Source of the DNA: Thalassobius sp034670005 | GTDB taxonomy: Bacteria; Pseudomonadota; Alphaproteobacteria; Rhodobacterales; Rhodobacteraceae | DNA length: 64,000 nt | NCBI RefSeq assembly: GCF_034670005.1 | Contig: NZ_JAXMOH010000002.1 | Span: 124,001-188,000, forward strand | Direction of reading: 5' to 3' | Shown here: positions 62,915 through 64,000 of the stretch, one piece after another | Position numbering within the stretch: position 1 is the first letter of the stretch | How the letters are laid out: each line of letters begins with the position of its first letter | Position numbers and translations under genes: made by a program | Notes under the pieces: model-generated | Told to the model about the DNA's origin: nothing | Seen by the model: only the letters and a program-made list of their open reading frames with translations | The model's database searches: none

Positions 62915-64000
62915 CGAGAGGTGATCCGGGCTTCGGAACGCAGTTCTTCCAGAAATCCATTGGCAAAGGATTCCAGTTGGCGGTTACGCAGTTGGGCGGC
63001 GATTTCTTCGCGCGACGCACCTTCGGCAATCGCGGGTGTGCGACCACAGAGCATCAGGAAAACCAACTGCTGCCCATCGGCCCGGGTCAGGTTGGTCGAC
63101 ACTTCGCCCTTGTCGAGCTTCGCCAGTTCCATCGCGATATCTTGCGGCAATTCTGCGGGCGTGGTGGTTACCCGGTCCAGCAATTCGTCTGGCTGGCCCT
63201 GATTGACACCGTAAAGGTCGTCGCAGGTATCGATATGCTCACGCAGCTTTTCAGCTTTAGCCAGAGTTTCGGGGCTACGTCCGCCCGGCATGTAATAGGC
63301 CGCATATTCAATCGCTGAATATTCTGGCACCTTGTAGTCAGATTCTTCGATCGCGCGCAGCTGGAACACCGCCAGCGCGCCTTGAAACGGCAGCGGTGCG
63401 GTGGTTTTGCCCGGTGCCAGCCCCAACAGAACAGGACGCAAGGCCGGGGGCAGCTTGGTAATCGGCATCCAGCCCAGTCGCCCGCCGACATTGCGGCTGT
63501 TAGCGGCGGAATACTTCCGCGCGGCCTCGGAAAAGGCGCTGAGGCTTTCGATCTGGCTAATCTCCTCGGCCCGCGCCTGAACCTCTTCTTCGCGCCCCTG
63601 AGGTACGGGAATGATGATTTCCGAAACCAGCACCCGCACCGAACTGCCACCTGTAACGGCATTGAGCGCTTTGTCGATTTCGGCCTCGGATACCGAAACC
63701 CGGCCGTTGTATTTGGCCTGAATCAACTCACGCCAGCTGAGCCCCGGTAGCATAAAATCCAGAAAGCTTTGTTTGTCGACGCCTTCCTTTGCCAGTAGTT
63801 GATAGAGCTGTTCTGGCTTCAAGTTGGCGCGGCCAGCGAATTCGGCCACCCCAGCGTCGATCCCCTCGGGAGAAATCTGCAGTCCGACCGCGTCGGCCGC
63901 TTCGAGTTTCAGACGATCCTCTATCAACTGTTCGCGGGCCAGTTCGTTCCTGTTGCCGGCCGCGTTTAGCACCCCCAACAGCAATTCTCGCTGCTCGATT
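62911..64000 (-). CDS. surA: Peptidylprolyl isomerase / chaperone SurA, partial
   Basis: The frame is open through the right edge, so the N terminus with the signal peptide is missing; about 362 residues are visible. The N-terminal part shows the SurA chaperone region (LAREQLIEDRLKLEAADAVG), followed by a parvulin domain with SEIIIPVPQGREEEV, YSAANSRNVGGRLGWMPITKLPP and a second, degenerate segment. It escorts outer-membrane proteins across the periplasm. Downstream it overlaps pdxA by four bases. Confidence 0.92.
   Translation of the reverse strand, partial: IEQRELLLGVLNAAGNRNELAREQLIEDRLKLEAADAVGLQISPEGIDAGVAEFAGRANLKPEQLYQLLAKEGVDKQSFLDFMLPGLSWRELIQAKYNGRVSVSEAEIDKALNAVTGGSSVRVLVSEIIIPVPQGREEEVQARAEEISQIESLSAFSEAARKYSAANSRNVGGRLGWMPITKLPPALRPVLLGLAPGKTTAPLPFQGALAVFQLRAIEESDYKVPEYSAIEYAAYYMPGGRSPETLAKAEKLREHIDTCDDLYGVNQGQPDELLDRVTTTPAELPQDIAMELAKLDKGEVSTNLTRADGQQLVFLMLCGRTPAIAEGASREEIAAQLRNRQLESFANGFLEELRSEARITSR

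Overview
The window looks like a chromosomal segment of a roseobacter-type alphaproteobacterium (Rhodobacterales). That placement is an inference from gene content and protein style: a B12-dependent class II ribonucleotide reductase (NrdJ), a tandem pair of RTX/Hint secreted proteins, DUF4167, a two-domain cold-shock protein next to a DUF192 protein, a Fur-family regulator without the usual zinc cysteines, and a zwf-pgl-pgi operon. No IS element, prophage, integrase or CRISPR array was found. Coding density is high, and many neighbours overlap by 1-4 bases (ATGA, GTGA or TAATG junctions), so most of the window is ordinary core genome.

Region by region. 1-9 kb: the end of a divergent polysaccharide deacetylase, rluE, trpE behind a PpiD-like chaperone, an aminotransferase, and fabI-gpt-acyltransferase, with pdxH divergent from fabI. 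9-10.2 kb: cold-shock protein, DUF192 protein and tRNA-Pro. 10.2-17.6 kb: a non-coding stretch with a candidate NrdR box, nrdJ, a soluble chemotaxis receptor, dsbB with a VTT-family membrane protein, and tRNA-Leu(CAA). 17.6-23.9 kb is the most accessory-looking part: a long, partly AT-rich non-coding stretch followed by two secreted RTX proteins that end in Hint (hedgehog/intein-like) domains. 23.8-28.8 kb: a MocA-like nucleotidyltransferase, a small Cys-rich secreted protein, a CNNM/CorC protein, xerD, a secreted hypothetical protein and a 49-residue membrane protein. 28.9-36.3 kb: aroK-aroB, a U32 family protein, tyrS with a broken secreted-protein gene directly behind it, anmK and a radical SAM protein. 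36.5-45.1 kb: zwf-pgl-pgi, DUF1097, a DUF985 cupin, a lipoprotein, eno, a DMT transporter and the Fur-family regulator. 45.2-54.4 kb: phzF-like, DUF1697, a Na+/H+ antiporter, an EEP-family protein, DUF2238, a second DMT transporter, selO, GNAT-nucleoside hydrolase, and an iron-binding protein. 54.4-64 kb: mazG, an M20 amidohydrolase-agmatinase pair, DUF1499, prfA-prmC, DUF4167, and the rsmA-pdxA-surA operon running off the right edge.

The genes that clearly work together are the shikimate genes aroK-aroB, the glucose-6-phosphate operon zwf-pgl-pgi feeding the pentose-phosphate or Entner-Doudoroff routes, prfA with its methylase prmC, the pyridoxal phosphate genes pdxH and pdxA, and envelope protein quality control (PpiD-like, SurA, DsbB).

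The items most worth a second look are: the gene behind tyrS, whose signal peptide is followed directly by an in-frame TGA while the rest of the frame stays open; the two RTX-Hint proteins, which share a GDPxGDxVD leader module and structured mRNA leaders; the 8-cysteine secreted miniprotein; an iron-binding-protein promoter whose spacer is a perfect inverted repeat; and the candidate NrdR box before nrdJ. All calls come from reading the sequence. No database search was run.
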